DNA from: Rubrivivax sp.
Lineage (GTDB): Bacteria; Pseudomonadota; Gammaproteobacteria; Burkholderiales; Burkholderiaceae_C
Assembly (NCBI GenBank): GCA_027490215.1
Contig: JAIXYO010000046.1
Location: 1-64,000 of the forward strand
DNA: 64,000 nt
Direction of reading: 5' to 3'
Numbering within the stretch: the first letter of the stretch is position 1; each line of letters starts with the position of its first letter. The translations under genes were made by a program, and so were the position numbers. Of the stretch, positions 16,102 to 25,391 are shown piece by piece. A model generated the notes under the pieces. The model had not been told where the DNA came from. It saw only the letters and a list, made by a program, of their open reading frames with translations, and made no database searches.

Positions 16102-19100
16102 GTGACCACATCCCCCGAGCACCTGATTCCTGTCGAGGGGGGCAATGCACTCCCGGCGTTTCGCGCGCAGGCGCTGCTGGCCAAGTTGCAAGCGGTCGCT
16201 CCCCGCGTCACCGAGGTCCACGCTCGGCATGTGCACTGGGTGTGCAGCGAATCGCCCTTGACCCGCGCCCAGCGCGACTCGCTGGAGGGTCTTCTGCGCT
16301 ACGGCGATGCCTACACGGGCCCGACCGATGGCGTGCTGATCGTGATTGCACCGCGTCTGGGCACGGTCTCGCCATGGGCTTCGAAGGCGACTGACATTGC
16401 GCACAACTGCGGTCTGGCCATCAAGCGCGTGGAGCGTGTCACCGAGTACCGATTGACATTGAAGTCCGGCCTGCTGGGTGGCACCAAGCCACTCGGTGCC
16501 GACGAACTGGGTGCCGCCACTGCGCTGCTTCACGATCGCATGACCGAAAGCGTGTTGCTGCGTCGCGAGGACGCTGCGCATCTGTTCGATGAGCAGCCGG
16601 CCGCGCCGATGGCGCAGGTCGATCTGCTGGGTGCCGGGCGGTCTGCCTTGGTGGCTGCCAACGTCGAGTTCGGCCTGGCCTTGTCCGATGACGAAATCGA
16701 CTACCTGGTGAACGCATTCACCGCATTGCGGCGCAACCCGACCGACGTCGAGCTGATGATGTTCGCGCAGGCCAACAGCGAACATTGCCGCCACAAGATC
16801 TTCAACGCGAGCTTCACGATTGACGGCGTCGCGCAGGAACGATCGATGTTCCAGATGATCCGCAACACCCACCAGTTGGCGCCGCAGCACACGGTGATCG
16901 CCTACAGCGACAACTCGTCGGTGATGGAAGGCGGCGTCATCGAGCGCTGGCTGCCCGAGGGATACACCAATGCGCCGGTCTACAGCGGGCGCAACGAACT
17001 CGCGCATGTCTTGATGAAGGTCGAGACGCACAACCACCCGACCGCGATTTCCCCGTTCCCCGGCGCGTCGACCGGTGCCGGTGGCGAAATCCGCGACGAA
17101 GGCGCGACCGGTCGCGGTTCGAGGCCGAAGGCCGGCCTGACCGGGTTCACCGTGTCGAACCTCAACCTGCCCGGCACCGACTGGCCGTGGGAGCGAACGC
17201 CCTACGGCAAGCCGGAACACATCGCCAGTCCGCTGCAGATCATGATCGAGGGTCCGCTCGGAGGCGCGGCGTTCAACAACGAATTCGGGCGGCCGAACCT
17301 GGCAGGCTACTTCCGGGTGTATGAACAGTCGGTTGGCGTGGCCGGCGCACGGCTGCGGCGTGGCTTTCACAAGCCCATCATGATCGCGGGCGGGCTGGGC
17401 ACCATCTCGGCGGCGCAAACCGAGAAGGTTGCTTTCGCGGCTGGCACCTTGCTGGTTCAGCTCGGCGGCCCCGGCATGCGCATCGGCATGGGCGGCAGCG
17501 CGGCCAGTTCGATGGCGGCGGGCGCCAATGCCGCCGCGCTCGACTTCGATTCGGTGCAGCGTGGCAACCCGGAGATCCAGCGCCGCGCCCAGGAGGTCAT
17601 CAACCACTGTGCGGCGCTGGGCGCGGTGAATCCGATCCTGGCAATCCACGATGTGGGCGCCGGCGGTATCTCGAATGCGTTTCCTGAACTGGTCGACGGG
17701 GCAGGGCGGGGCGCACGCTTCGATCTGCGCCAGGTGCCGCTGGAAGAAAGCGGCCTGTCGCCGAAAGAGATCTGGAGCAACGAAAGCCAGGAGCGCTACG
17801 TGCTCGCGCTGCAGCCTGATCTGCTGCCGATGTTCGAGGCGATGTGCGTGCGAGAGCGCTGCCCGTATGCGGTCGTGGGCGTGGCCACCGAGGCGAAGCA
17901 ACTGGTGCTGGCCGAGGCACCGATGACGGACAGCACACCACCGGCGATGCCCGCGATCGACATGCCGATGGAGGTGCTGCTGGGCAAGCCGCCGAAGATG
18001 CACCGCGACGTGCAGCGCGTGGTGCCGGAATTGCCTGCGCTCGATCTGACCGATGTGGCGCTGGAGGTGGTGGCGCTCGATGTGCTGCGCCACCCGACGG
18101 TCGCCAGCAAGCGCTTTCTGATCACCATTGGCGACCGCAGCGTCGGTGGCCTGAGCCACCGCGACCCGATGGTCGGGCCCTGGCAGGTGCCCGTGGCCGA
18201 CTGCGCGGTGACGCTGGCCGATTACCGCGGCTTGCGTGGCGAGGCGATGAGCGTTGGCGAGCGCACGCCGCTGGCGGCCATCGACGCGCCTGCTTCGGGG
18301 CGCATGGCGGTCGGCGAAGCGCTGACCAACCTGCTGGCCGCGCCGTTCGCACTGGAGCGCGTCAAGCTCAGCTGCAACTGGATGGCTGCTTGCGGTGAAC
18401 CCGGCGAAGACGCGGCGTTGTACGAAACCGTGCGCGCGGTCGGGATGGAACTGTGCCCGGCGCTCGGCATCAGCGTGCCGGTCGGCAAGGACAGCCTGTC
18501 GATGCGGACGCGTTGGACCGAGCAGGGCGAGGCCAAGCAGGTCACTGCCCCGGTCTCGCTGATCGTCTCGGCTTTCGTCACGCTTGACGATGTGCGCAGT
18601 ACGCTGACGCCGCAATTGCAGCCGGGTGACACCACGCTGATCCTGATCGATCTGGGCCAAGGCCGGAATCGCATGGCTGGCTCCATGCTGGCGCAGGTGC
18701 TGAGCCAGACGGGCAACGCGAGCAAAGACGGCGTGCCCGATGTCGACGATCCGGCGCATTTGAAATCGCTCATCGCGGCAATCAACCAGTTGCGTGCTGA
18801 AGCCCGCCTGCTGGCCTACCACGACCGCAGTGACGGCGGCCTGTGGGCGACCGTTTGCGAGATGGCGTTTGCCGGTCACATGGGTGTGAGCCTGAACGTC
18901 GACATGCTGCTGGTCGAAGGAGATGGCATCAGCGACAGCCGCATGGACTGGGGTGACTCGAAAAACTGGGCAGGGCAGGTCGGTGCGCGGCGCCACGAAC
19001 TGACGCTGAAGGCGTTGTTCAATGAAGAGCTGGGCGTGGTCATCCAGGTGCCTGCCGAGGTGCGCAACGAGGTGATGCAGACGCTGCGTTCGCACGGGCT

Positions 19101-20130
19101 GTCGAAGCACAGCCACTTCATCGGCAAGCCGAACGACCGTGGCATCGTCGAGGTCTGGCGCGATACCAAGAGCGTTTTCAGCGCGCCGCTGCGAGATCTG
19201 CATCAGGTATGGGACGAAGTCAGCTGGCGCATCGCCAGGCTGCGCGACAACCCGGCCTCTGCCGATGCCGAACACGAGGCCGCCGGCCGCGACGACGACA
19301 CTGGCTTGCATCTGCACCTGAGCTTTGATCCGGCCGACGACGTGGCCGCGCCTTTCATCCACACCGCGCGCCCCAAGCTCGCGATCTTGCGCGAGCAGGG
19401 CGTCAACAGCCAGGTCGAGATGAGCTATGCGATGGCCCTGGCCGGCTTCGACACACATGACGTGCACATGAGCGACCTGCAGACGGGTCGTGCCCGGCTG
19501 GACCAGTTCATCGGGTTCGTGGCCTGCGGCGGCTTCAGCTATGGCGACACCCTGGGCGCGGGCGAAGGCTGGGCACGGTCGATCCTGTTCAATCCGCAGC
19601 TGGCCGAGCAGTTCGCCGCCTTCTTCAACCGCCAGGACACGTTTGCGCTGGGCGTGTGCAATGGCTGTCAGATGATGGCGGCCTTGTCGCCCATCATCCC
19701 TGGCGCGCAAGCGTGGCCGAAGTTCACTCGCAACCGCAGCGAGCAGTTTGAGGCCCGGCTCAGCCTCATCGAGGTGTTGGACAGTCCGTCGATCCTGTTC
19801 AAGGGCATGGAGGGCAGCCGGCTGCCAGTGGCGGTATCGCATGGCGAGGGCTTTGCCGATTTTTCCCAGCGTGGCGATGCAACAGCGGTGCACCGCGCGA
19901 TGCGCTTCGTCGATCACGCAGGCCGTCCCACCGAGGCCTACCCTTTCAACCCCAACGGCAGCCCGGGGGGATTGACTTCGGTGACCACGCCCGATGGGCG
20001 CTACACGGTTCTGATGCCCCACCCGGAGCGCGTGTTCCGCAACCTGCAGATGAGTTGGACCTCGGGCTCGCCGGGCGAAACGAGCCCGTGGATGCGGATG
20101 TTTCGCAATGCTCGGCGCTGGGTCGGCTAG
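16102..20130 (+). CDS. purL: Phosphoribosylformylglycinamidine synthase
   Basis: A 1342-residue large-type PurL that converts FGAR, glutamine and ATP to FGAM in purine synthesis. An N-terminal PurS-like domain is followed by two AIRS-like synthetase halves, with the ATP-binding stretch [11 protein letters not shown] and FGAR loop [15 protein letters not shown]. The C-terminal glutamine amidotransferase has nucleophile Cys1186 in GVCNGCQ and a terminal MPHPERVF. The start is probably GTG at 16102 and has only a weak ribosome binding site. A transcript of this gene stands alone; downstream is a lipoprotein gene. Confidence 0.97.
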   Translation: MTTSPEHLIPVEGGNALPAFRAQALLAKLQAVAPRVTEVHARHVHWVCSESPLTRAQRDSLEGLLRYGDAYTGPTDGVLIVIAPRLGTVSPWASKATDIAHNCGLAIKRVERVTEYRLTLKSGLLGGTKPLGADELGAATALLHDRMTESVLLRREDAAHLFDEQPAAPMAQVDLLGAGRSALVAANVEFGLALSDDEIDYLVNAFTALRRNPTDVELMMFAQANSEHCRHKIFNASFTIDGVAQERSMFQMIRNTHQLAPQHTVIAYSDNSSVMEGGVIERWLPEGYTNAPVYSGRNELAHVLMKVETHNHPTAISPFPGASTGAGGEIRDEGATGRGSRPKAGLTGFTVSNLNLPGTDWPWERTPYGKPEHIASPLQIMIEGPLGGAAFNNEFGRPNLAGYFRVYEQSVGVAGARLRRGFHKPIMIAGGLGTISAAQTEKVAFAAGTLLVQLGGPGMRIGMGGSAASSMAAGANAAALDFDSVQRGNPEIQRRAQEVINHCAALGAVNPILAIHDVGAGGISNAFPELVDGAGRGARFDLRQVPLEESGLSPKEIWSNESQERYVLALQPDLLPMFEAMCVRERCPYAVVGVATEAKQLVLAEAPMTDSTPPAMPAIDMPMEVLLGKPPKMHRDVQRVVPELPALDLTDVALEVVALDVLRHPTVASKRFLITIGDRSVGGLSHRDPMVGPWQVPVADCAVTLADYRGLRGEAMSVGERTPLAAIDAPASGRMAVGEALTNLLAAPFALERVKLSCNWMAACGEPGEDAALYETVRAVGMELCPALGISVPVGKDSLSMRTRWTEQGEAKQVTAPVSLIVSAFVTLDDVRSTLTPQLQPGDTTLILIDLGQGRNRMAGSMLAQVLSQTGNASKDGVPDVDDPAHLKSLIAAINQLRAEARLLAYHDRSDGGLWATVCEMAFAGHMGVSLNVDMLLVEGDGISDSRMDWGDSKNWAGQVGARRHELTLKALFNEELGVVIQVPAEVRNEVMQTLRSHGLSKHSHFIGKPNDRGIVEVWRDTKSVFSAPLRDLHQVWDEVSWRIARLRDNPASADAEHEAAGRDDDTGLHLHLSFDPADDVAAPFIHTARPKLAILREQGVNSQVEMSYAMALAGFDTHDVHMSDLQTGRARLDQFIGFVACGGFSYGDTLGAGEGWARSILFNPQLAEQFAAFFNRQDTFALGVCNGCQMMAALSPIIPGAQAWPKFTRNRSEQFEARLSLIEVLDSPSILFKGMEGSRLPVAVSHGEGFADFSQRGDATAVHRAMRFVDHAGRPTEAYPFNPNGSPGGLTSVTTPDGRYTVLMPHPERVFRNLQMSWTSGSPGETSPWMRMFRNARRWVG

Positions 20131-20201
20131 CGCGGTCGGTACCATTTGCACCAAGTCCGTCAATTCACCCATCGATCCAATACACCCGCACCACCACTGA
20201 G

Positions 20202-20687
20202 ATGTCGATGAACAGATTCCTACAGACGCTGCTGTTGCTGGTGCTGGCTTGCGTGGCAGGCGGTTGTTCGCAGCTTCCACTGCGCGAACCGCTGCGCATC
20301 AGCCTGGTTGGCATTGAACCGCTGCCGGGGCAAGGGCTGGAGCTTCGCATGGCGACGAAGCTGCGGGTGCAGAACCCCAACGACTCCGCGGTCGACTTCG
20401 ACGGCGTGGCGCTCGAGGTCGATCTGCGCGGCCTGAGCTTCGCCAGCGGTGTCAGCGACCAGCGGGGCTCGGTGCCGCGCTACAGCGAAATCGTGATTTC
20501 GGTGCCGGTATCGGTGTCCGCCATCTCGGTGCTGCGCCAGGGGCTCAGCTTCGCCAACGGCGACCGCTCCAGCGTCACCTATGCGATCCGCGGCAAGATA
20601 GGCGGCTCGATGCTCAGCGGATCGACGTTCAAGACCAACGGTCAGGTCGAGCTGCCAACCTCGCTGCTCGGTTCCAGCACGCCTTGA
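20202..20687 (+). CDS. LEA-type-2 domain lipoprotein
   Basis: A small predicted lipoprotein of 161 residues. The N terminus MSMNRFLQTLLLLVLACV is a signal sequence ending at AGGC, a slightly unusual lipobox with Ala at -3. The mature part resembles the LEA14/WHy beta-sandwich: VGIEPLPGQGLELRMATKL, then RVQNPNDSAVDFDGVALEV. This fold is common in bacterial periplasmic lipoproteins of unknown role. Start at 20202; ATG at 20208 is also possible. It follows purL by 71 bp and precedes a DUF1624 gene by about 20 bp, so it probably shares a transcript with the latter. Confidence 0.82.
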   Translation: MSMNRFLQTLLLLVLACVAGGCSQLPLREPLRISLVGIEPLPGQGLELRMATKLRVQNPNDSAVDFDGVALEVDLRGLSFASGVSDQRGSVPRYSEIVISVPVSVSAISVLRQGLSFANGDRSSVTYAIRGKIGGSMLSGSTFKTNGQVELPTSLLGSSTP

Positions 20688-20706
20688 GTCCGGCGAGATC
20701 GCCGTG

Positions 20707-21465
20707 ATGGCGTTGGCAAGCGCCAGCGCTTCCAGCGCTGATCGCTTCGAGCGACTCGACGCGCTGCGTGGTGCGGCCATTGTCTGGATGGCTGCCTTCC
20801 ATTTCTGCTTCGACCTGAATCATTACGGTTTCATCTCGCAGGACTTCTACAGCGATCCCCTGTGGACCGGACAGCGCACGGCGATCGTGTCGCTCTTCGT
20901 GTTCTGCGTCGGTCTGGGTCAGGCCGTGGCAGGCGCGCAGCGCCAGACGATGCGACGCTTCTGGCGGCGCTGGGCACAGATTGCCGGTTGCGCACTGCTG
21001 GTCAGCCTCGGCTCTGCGCTGATGTTTCCGCAGACCTACATCAGCTTCGGTGTGCTGCATGGCATCGCCGTGATCCTGCTGCTGTTGCGACTGGCCGCGC
21101 CGGCAGGTCGGTGGCTCTGGGCCCTGGGAGGGGCGGCGCTGCTGATGCCGCTGTTCATCCAGCACCCGTTCTTCGACACCCGCGCCACCAACTGGGTCGG
21201 GCTGGTCACCCACAAGCCGATCACAGAAGACTATGTGCCGGTGCTGCCCTGGCTGGGGGTGGCCTTGTGGGGGCTGGCGGCAGGCCAATGGGCGTCACGC
21301 CATCGACCCGCCTGGCTGAGCGGCGCGCTGCCCGAAGTGCTCCGGCTTCCGGGGCGAGCGCTGGCGTTGCTGGGTCGCTGGAGCCTGAGTTTTTACATGC
21401 TGCATCAGCCGGTGCTGATCGGTGCAGTGATGGTGGCCGCGTGGTTGCTGCGTTCTCAGGCCTGA
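20707..21465 (+). CDS. DUF1624 / HGSNAT-like multi-spanning membrane protein
   Basis: About 252 residues with seven or so hydrophobic segments. The opening RFERLDALRGAAIVWMAAFHFCFDLNHYG is typical of the DUF1624 family, which is related to heparan-alpha-glucosaminide N-acetyltransferase and other membrane acyltransferases. A conserved His lies in the first helix (AFHFCFDLNH), and SLSFYMLHQPVLIG near the C terminus is also typical. It is expected in the inner membrane and may transfer acyl groups to periplasmic glycans, but the substrate is unknown. GTG at 20704 is an alternative start one codon earlier. Confidence 0.85.
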   Translation: MALASASASSADRFERLDALRGAAIVWMAAFHFCFDLNHYGFISQDFYSDPLWTGQRTAIVSLFVFCVGLGQAVAGAQRQTMRRFWRRWAQIAGCALLVSLGSALMFPQTYISFGVLHGIAVILLLLRLAAPAGRWLWALGGAALLMPLFIQHPFFDTRATNWVGLVTHKPITEDYVPVLPWLGVALWGLAAGQWASRHRPAWLSGALPEVLRLPGRALALLGRWSLSFYMLHQPVLIGAVMVAAWLLRSQA

Positions 21466-21506
21466 CCGCAGGAATTTGAGTCGATCCCAGCCGCTACCAT
21501 CCGTCG

Positions 21507-22265
21507 ATGAGCAACAAGATCCTGTTCGGCTTCCATGCCGTCACCGTCCGGCTGAAGACCACGCCGAAATCCGTCGTCGAGATCCACATCGATACCTCCC
21601 GCCGCGACCAGCGCATGCGCCAGTTCATCGAGCGTTGCACTGTGGCTGGCTCCAAGCTGATCGACAGCGACGATGCCCGGCTGCAGAAGATGTGCGGCAC
21701 GCATCGCCATCAAGGCGTGGTCGCGCGCGTCGAGCCGGTGGCGTTGAGCCGCTCGATCGACGACACGCTGGACGAGCTCGATGCCCTCGAAGGCAACCCG
21801 CTGCTGCTGGTGCTCGATGGCATCACCGATCCGCATAACCTGGGTGCCTGCCTGCGCGTGGCCGATGGAGCCGGCGCACACGCGGTGATCGCGCCCAAGG
21901 ACCACGCGGTCGGTGTCAACGCGACGGTGGCGAAGGTGTCCAGTGGTGCGTCGGACACGGTGCCGTATTTCATGGTCACCAACCTTGCGCGCACGCTCAA
22001 TGAGCTGAAGGACCGCAACATCCGCATCATCGGCACCTCGGACACCGCCACCCAGTCACTGTTCGACATTGACCTCAGCGGCCCGGTGGCACTGGTGCTC
22101 GGTGCCGAGGGTGCCGGCATGCGGCAGCTCACGGCCAAGACCTGCGACGAACTGGTGAGCCTGCCGATGTGCGGTGCCGTCGAGAGCCTGAACGTTTCGG
22201 TTGCCAGCGGCGTGTGCCTGTACGAAGCGCTGCGTCAGCGGCGCGCGAAGGAAGGCGATTCCTGA
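21507..22265 (+). CDS. rlmB: 23S rRNA (guanosine-2251-2'-O)-methyltransferase
   Basis: A 252-residue SpoU/TrmH-family methyltransferase that forms Gm2251 in 23S rRNA. The N-terminal substrate-binding domain begins NKILFGFHAVTVRLK. The SPOUT knot has motif 1 LDGITDPHNLGACLRVADG, motif 2 VALVLGAEGAGMRQLT and motif 3 MCGAVESLNVSVASGVCLYE. Start ATG at 21507. The rnr gene that often precedes rlmB is not here. It is convergent with cydB. Confidence 0.95.
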   Translation: MSNKILFGFHAVTVRLKTTPKSVVEIHIDTSRRDQRMRQFIERCTVAGSKLIDSDDARLQKMCGTHRHQGVVARVEPVALSRSIDDTLDELDALEGNPLLLVLDGITDPHNLGACLRVADGAGAHAVIAPKDHAVGVNATVAKVSSGASDTVPYFMVTNLARTLNELKDRNIRIIGTSDTATQSLFDIDLSGPVALVLGAEGAGMRQLTAKTCDELVSLPMCGAVESLNVSVASGVCLYEALRQRRAKEGDS

Positions 22266-22315
22266 ATCAAGCCGTGCCGTCGCGCCCATCAAGCGCTGCA
22301 CGGCACGGACGACAT

Positions 22316-23311
22316 TCAGGCGTACCGCAGCGCCGTGGCCTTGCCCCAGAACACCTTGTAGGAGAAAACGGTGTAGGCGGCGATGGCCGGTACCGAGATG
22401 CAAACCCCGATCAGGATCACCTTCAGTGCGGCGGTGCTGCTCGCAGCTTCCCAGATCGTCAGGCGGTCGATGACCACAAACGGGTAGATGCTGTAGGCCA
22501 GTCCGATGAAGCCGAGCACGAAGACGGCGATCAGCGCGGCAAAGGGCAGCCAGCACAGCGTGGTGCGCACGATGGCCTTGTCGAGCACCATTCTCGTCGT
22601 CATCAGCGCGATGCCGGTGGCCAGCGGAATGACCATCAGCGCGATGATTTCGGGCAGTGCGAACCAGCGTTCACGCACGGTGGCGCTGACCCAAGGCGTG
22701 GCCAGCGAGATCAGCACCATGCCGACCACCACTGGTGCCCAGGCCTGCTTGGCCCAGCCGATCGCTTTTTGTTGCAGTTCACCCTCGGTCTTCATGACCA
22801 GCCACGCTGCGCCCAGCAGCGCGTAGGCCGCCGTTAGCGCCACGGCGATGGCCGCCGCGAACACCGGGTAGTTCCAGCCCTCGCCGAATCCACTGATGTA
22901 GCGACCCAGCATCCAGCCTTGCGAGAGCGCTGTGAGCATCGAGCCCGCGAAGAACAGCCTGTCCCACAGGGGCTTGGCGCTGGACTTGGCCTTGACGCGG
23001 AAGTCGAAGGCGACGCCGCGCAGCGTCAGGCCAACCAGCATCAGCGTGACGGGCATATAAAGCTGCGTGAGCACCAAGCCGTGCGCCTTCGGGAACGCGA
23101 TGAGCAAGATGCCGATGCCCAGCACCAGCCAGGTTTCGTTGGCGTCCCAGAAAGGGCCGATCGACGCGATCAGCACATCTTTCTCTTCGGCCGTGGCGCG
23201 CGGCATCAGCAAACCGACGCCCAGGTCGTAGCCGTCGCTGATCACGTAGACCAGCATCGAAATGCCCATCAGCGCCATGAAGATCACTGGCAATGCGGTA
23301 TCGAGGTTCAC
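22316..23311 (-). CDS. cydB: Cytochrome bd-type quinol oxidase subunit II
   Basis: A 331-residue membrane subunit of the bd-type terminal oxidase. The start is GTG at 23311, which overlaps the cydA stop in GTGA and has GGAGG nine bases upstream; it gives MNLDTALPVIFMALMGIS. Family features include DGYDLGVGLLMP, WDANETWLVLGIG, and several long hydrophobic helices ending AYTVFSYKVFWGK. No CydX-like small ORF follows the stop. It is co-translated with cydA. Confidence 0.95.
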   Translation of the reverse strand: MNLDTALPVIFMALMGISMLVYVISDGYDLGVGLLMPRATAEEKDVLIASIGPFWDANETWLVLGIGILLIAFPKAHGLVLTQLYMPVTLMLVGLTLRGVAFDFRVKAKSSAKPLWDRLFFAGSMLTALSQGWMLGRYISGFGEGWNYPVFAAAIAVALTAAYALLGAAWLVMKTEGELQQKAIGWAKQAWAPVVVGMVLISLATPWVSATVRERWFALPEIIALMVIPLATGIALMTTRMVLDKAIVRTTLCWLPFAALIAVFVLGFIGLAYSIYPFVVIDRLTIWEAASSTAALKVILIGVCISVPAIAAYTVFSYKVFWGKATALRYA

Positions 23312-24690
23312 GATGCATTGCCTCCAACCAAAGCCTCGGCGGCACGGCCTTCCGCTTCTTCGAGAGCGTTCGTTTCGATCACATCCTCCGGCTTCTCTGC
23401 CATGTACTTCAGCACCGCCACGTAAGCGATGATCAAGGCGGTGTAAAGCGTCAGGTACATCGCGAGACTCAGACCGATCATCGATGAGGGCACGGTCGTC
23501 GCAGCCACGTCGGCGGTGCGCAGCAGTCCGAACACCACATACGGCTGGCGTCCGATCTCGGTGACATACCAGCCTGCGACGGTGGCGACCCAGCCTGAAA
23601 AAGTCATGCCGGCCAACACCCAGAGCAGCGACTTGGGCAGGCGTGCCGCCTGCCATTTCGCACGCCGGTAGATCCACCAACCGGCCCAGCTGACTGCCAG
23701 CATCAGCACCCCGGTGCCCACCATCACGCGGAAGGCCCAGAACACCGGCGCCACCGGCGGGTGCATGTCCCCGAACTCGTTGATGCCCTTGACCTCGCCA
23801 TTTTCATCGTGCGTCAGGATCAGGCTCGCCATGCGCGGGATGGCGATTTCGAATTTATTGCTGCGCGTTTCGGCATCGGGCCAGGCAAACAGCAGCAGTG
23901 GGGCGCCGCGCTCGGTCTGCCAGACACCCTCCATCGCAGCAATCTTCTGCGGCTGGTGTTCCAGGGTGTTCAGGCCATGCATGTCGCCGACCAGGATCTG
24001 CACCGGGATCGCCACCGCTGCCAGCGTCAGCCCCACACGCAGGATCTTCGGTGCCGAGCGCTCAGCCGCGCCGCGCAGCAACTGCCATGCACTCAGGCCG
24101 GCCAGCAGGAACGAGCAGGTCAGCGCAGACGCCAGCAGCATGTGTGCGAAGCGGTACGGAAAAGAGGGGTTGAAGATGACTTCTGACCAGCTCACGACGT
24201 GGAACACCCCGTCGATGATTTCGTGACCTGCCGGCGTCTGCATCCATGAATTCAGTGCCAGGATCCAGAACGCGCTCACCGTGGTGCCGAAGGCAACGAA
24301 GAAGCTCGCCATCAGGTGAACCCGCTCGCTGACCCGGCCATGACCGAACAGCATCACCCCCAGGAAGCCGGCTTCCAGGAAGAAGGCGGTGAGCACCTCG
24401 TAGCCCAGCAGCGGACCTGCGACGTTGCCTGCTTTCTCCATGAAGCCGGGCCAGTTGGTCCCGAACTGGAAGCTCATCGTCACGCCGCTCACCACGCCCA
24501 GCGCGAAGCTGAGCGCAAACACCTTGGTCCAGAAGCGGTAGGACGCGAGCCATGCGGTGTCTCGCGTCGTCAGCCAGCGCCAGCGAAAGAACAGCAGCAC
24601 CCAGCCCAGTGCGATCGTGATCGTGGGGAACAGGATGTGGAAGGTGATGTTCGCAGCGAACTGCATGCGGGCAAGGATCAGTGCGTCCAT
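23308..24690 (-). CDS. cydA: Cytochrome bd-type quinol oxidase subunit I (short Q-loop, CioA-like)
   Basis: A 460-residue subunit I that binds haems b558, b595 and d and oxidises quinol while reducing oxygen. His18 in ANITFHILFPT is the expected axial ligand. GRQPYVVFGLLRTADVA and FQFGTNWPGFMEKAGNVAGP are family motifs. At 460 residues it is shorter than E. coli CydA (522) and fits the CioA type with a short Q-loop, found in cyanide-insensitive oxidases. AAGGAAG lies 8 bases before the ATG. A GbsR/MarR-like regulator lies 14 bp upstream on the same strand, so gbsR-like-cydA-cydB forms an operon. Confidence 0.95.
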   Translation of the reverse strand: MDALILARMQFAANITFHILFPTITIALGWVLLFFRWRWLTTRDTAWLASYRFWTKVFALSFALGVVSGVTMSFQFGTNWPGFMEKAGNVAGPLLGYEVLTAFFLEAGFLGVMLFGHGRVSERVHLMASFFVAFGTTVSAFWILALNSWMQTPAGHEIIDGVFHVVSWSEVIFNPSFPYRFAHMLLASALTCSFLLAGLSAWQLLRGAAERSAPKILRVGLTLAAVAIPVQILVGDMHGLNTLEHQPQKIAAMEGVWQTERGAPLLLFAWPDAETRSNKFEIAIPRMASLILTHDENGEVKGINEFGDMHPPVAPVFWAFRVMVGTGVLMLAVSWAGWWIYRRAKWQAARLPKSLLWVLAGMTFSGWVATVAGWYVTEIGRQPYVVFGLLRTADVAATTVPSSMIGLSLAMYLTLYTALIIAYVAVLKYMAEKPEDVIETNALEEAEGRAAEALVGGNAS

Positions 24691-24704
24691 GCAGAAACTT
24701 CCTT

Positions 24705-25289
24705 TCAGGAGGGGGTCTTGCCGTCAGTCGCCGGCTTCAACTTGCCAGTGAACTCGAGCAGGCGTTGCACCTTGGAACCCATCTTCATCAGCTGAGCGAT
24801 GGTCTTCTGGTCCATGCGTTGCACATCGTCGAACCAGGTCGTCATCAGTTCGATCAGGTCGTGCATGCTTTTCATGCGCTGCTGGGCGATGCGATCCTCT
24901 TCGGTCGTCGCCTCTTCGAGCAAGGCGTTGCGCAGCATCGACAGCGTGGGCTCGATCTCACGGCGCCGCCGTTCTTCGGCCAGCGTGCGAAAAATCTCCC
25001 AGGCGTCGGTGGGCGCCTCGAAGTACTCGCGACGGTCGCCGGGCAGATGGCGCAGCCGGACCAATCGCCAAGCCTGTAATTCCTTCAGACCCATGCTCAC
25101 ATTGGAGCGCGAGAACTCGAGTGACTCGCCGATGTCGTCGGCGTTCAATGGACGCGGAGAGACAAAGATCAGCGCGTAGATCTGGCCGACGGTGCGGTTG
25201 ATGCCCCAGCGGCTTCCCATCTCGCCAAAGTGGCTGACGAAGCTGCGAACGAGCGGGGAGAGCGCCGAAGCGTGGGGATGGGCTTGCAT
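24705..25289 (-). CDS. GbsR/MarR-family transcriptional regulator of the cyd operon
   Basis: A 194-residue DNA-binding protein. The winged helix-turn-helix covers about residues 30-95: WGINRTVGQIYALIF, then LNADDIGESLEFSRSNVSMG (recognition helix) and LVRLRHLPGDRREYFE (wing). A helical C-terminal half probably dimerises. This is the GbsR branch of the MarR superfamily. Its position directly before cydAB, on the same strand, and a 16-bp palindrome 45 bp before its own start suggest it controls itself and the oxidase genes. The signal it senses is unknown. Confidence 0.85.
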   Translation of the reverse strand: MQAHPHASALSPLVRSFVSHFGEMGSRWGINRTVGQIYALIFVSPRPLNADDIGESLEFSRSNVSMGLKELQAWRLVRLRHLPGDRREYFEAPTDAWEIFRTLAEERRRREIEPTLSMLRNALLEEATTEEDRIAQQRMKSMHDLIELMTTWFDDVQRMDQKTIAQLMKMGSKVQRLLEFTGKLKPATDGKTPS

Positions 25290-25333
25290 CAGACCGACTA
25301 CACCGATATCAATGTTCGAGAGTGTATCGAATA

Positions 25334-25349
25334 TTCAGTATTTACTGAA
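25334..25349. promoter_or_regulatory. Palindromic operator candidate upstream of the GbsR-like gene
   Basis: TTCAGTA-TT-TACTGAA is a perfect 7-bp inverted repeat with a 2-bp centre. It overlaps a second palindrome, GAATATTC (25329-25336). The stretch is markedly AT-rich compared with the surrounding DNA and lies 45-60 bp upstream of the regulator start codon. This is where a MarR-type dimer binds in autoregulated operons. No gene other than the regulator-cydAB operon starts here. Confidence 0.55.
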
Positions 25350-25391
25350 AATTGGTGCTGGTCCGTCCGACGGATTGAATGATTCCTTCGC

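Noticed and set aside
16042-20280. A 1412-codon open frame antisense to purL
   Set aside because: It mirrors the purL reading frame. In GC-rich genomes third-position G/C bias keeps an antisense frame open. The product is rich in His, Arg, Gln and Ala with no domain.
22266-22315. Possible terminator between rlmB and cydB
   Set aside because: GTGCCGT and ACGGCAC can pair, but the loop is about 20 nt and no T-run follows on either strand, so support is too weak.
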